DNA from: CAZTAK01 sp964611585
Lineage (GTDB): Bacteria > Pseudomonadota > Alphaproteobacteria > SHVP01
Assembly (NCBI GenBank): GCA_964611585.1
Contig: CAZTAK010000065.1
Location: 1-13,196, forward strand
Reading direction: 5' to 3'
DNA: 13,196 nt
Shown here: piece after piece, positions 12,990 to 13,196 of the stretch
Layout of the letters: the number at the start of each line of letters is the position of its first letter
Position numbering within the stretch: the first letter of the stretch is position 1
The notes under the pieces: generated by a model
Databases searched by the model: none
What the model saw: only the letters and a program-made list of their open reading frames with translations
Told to the model about the DNA's origin: nothing
Program-made: the position numbers and the translations under genes

Positions 12990-13196
12990 ATGACCTCATA
13001 CGAGACAATCGAAACCAGTGGAGCGCCGGTCAAAGCCTGGGTCCGGGGCGTCCCCCTGGAGGATCAGGCGCGCCAGCAGCTGATCAATGTCGCGTCGCTG
13101 CCGTTTGTTCACAGCCATGTTGCGGCGATGCCCGATGTCCACTGGGGCCTCGGCGCGACGGTCGGCAGCGTTATTCCCTGCCGCAAAGCGATTATT
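12990..13196 (+). CDS. rtcB: RNA-splicing ligase RtcB, N-terminal part (runs off the window)
   Basis: First 69 codons of RtcB, the GTP- and Mn2+-dependent ligase that joins RNA 2',3'-cyclic-phosphate or 3'-phosphate ends to 5'-OH ends in RNA repair and tRNA processing. The text aligns without gaps to the E. coli RtcB N-terminus as I recall it: GAPVKAWVRGVPLE (residues 11-24), ARQQLINVASLPF (27-39), and MPDVHWGLGATVGSVIP (47-63). The Mn ligands D75/C78 and the guanylylated histidine of E. coli RtcB lie beyond the window edge. The start ATG aligns with the E. coli start, so it is well placed although its ribosome site is weak and lies in a hairpin. No rtcA, archease or rtcR is visible on the left side; the right side is not seen. 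Confidence 0.93.
   Translation, partial: MTSYETIETSGAPVKAWVRGVPLEDQARQQLINVASLPFVHSHVAAMPDVHWGLGATVGSVIPCRKAII

Overview
The window is GC-rich, densely coded bacterial DNA, with strong G/C bias at third codon positions and long antisense shadow frames. The gene families, AGGAG-type ribosome binding sites and promoter-like sequences suit a free-living proteobacterium, most likely an alphaproteobacterium (Rhodospirillales-like). This assignment is inference from style and gene content; there is no rRNA or other phylogenetic marker, and I found no tRNA, CRISPR array, insertion sequence or phage gene.

Layout, left to right. (1) nt 2-3553: the 3' part of hyuA and a complete hyuB, the two subunits of a hydantoinase/5-oxoprolinase/acetone-carboxylase-type ATP-dependent enzyme, in one operon. 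(2) nt 3791-4147: an HU-family nucleoid protein with an unusual basic N-terminal extension and its own candidate promoter. (3) nt 4479-5765 (minus): a Bcr/CflA-type drug efflux transporter preceded by a perfect 9-bp inverted repeat. (4) nt 5766-6470: about 700 bases with no convincing gene. (5) nt 6471-6914: a small hemerythrin-like di-iron protein. (6) nt 7026-7316 and 7437-8642 (both minus): a small ABM-fold monooxygenase-like protein and a second Bcr/CflA-type exporter. (7) nt 8987-10501: an AMP-forming acyl-CoA synthetase, divergent from that exporter, with a dyad inside its candidate promoter. (8) nt 10535-11563 (minus): a two-domain VOC (glyoxalase/extradiol dioxygenase fold) protein. 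(9) nt 11647-12627: an APH-type small-molecule kinase, divergent from the VOC gene. (10) nt 12628-12989: a non-coding stretch with candidate promoters and a strong intrinsic terminator. (11) nt 12990 to the end: the first 69 codons of rtcB, the RNA 3'-phosphate ligase.

The genes do not form one pathway. They read as an accessory metabolic and stress region: amide/lactam hydrolysis or carboxylation (hyuAB), activation of an organic acid (acyl-CoA synthetase), a possible ring-cleavage relative (VOC), two exporters, a di-iron sensor or scavenger, and RNA repair. The most interesting signal is the intrinsic terminator ending only 23 bases before the rtcB start codon with no identifiable gene ahead of it. 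It suggests that rtcB is controlled by premature termination, or that a small RNA is encoded there. Several well-formed dyads upstream of the efflux, ligase and hemerythrin genes are candidate operators, but no regulator gene is visible.
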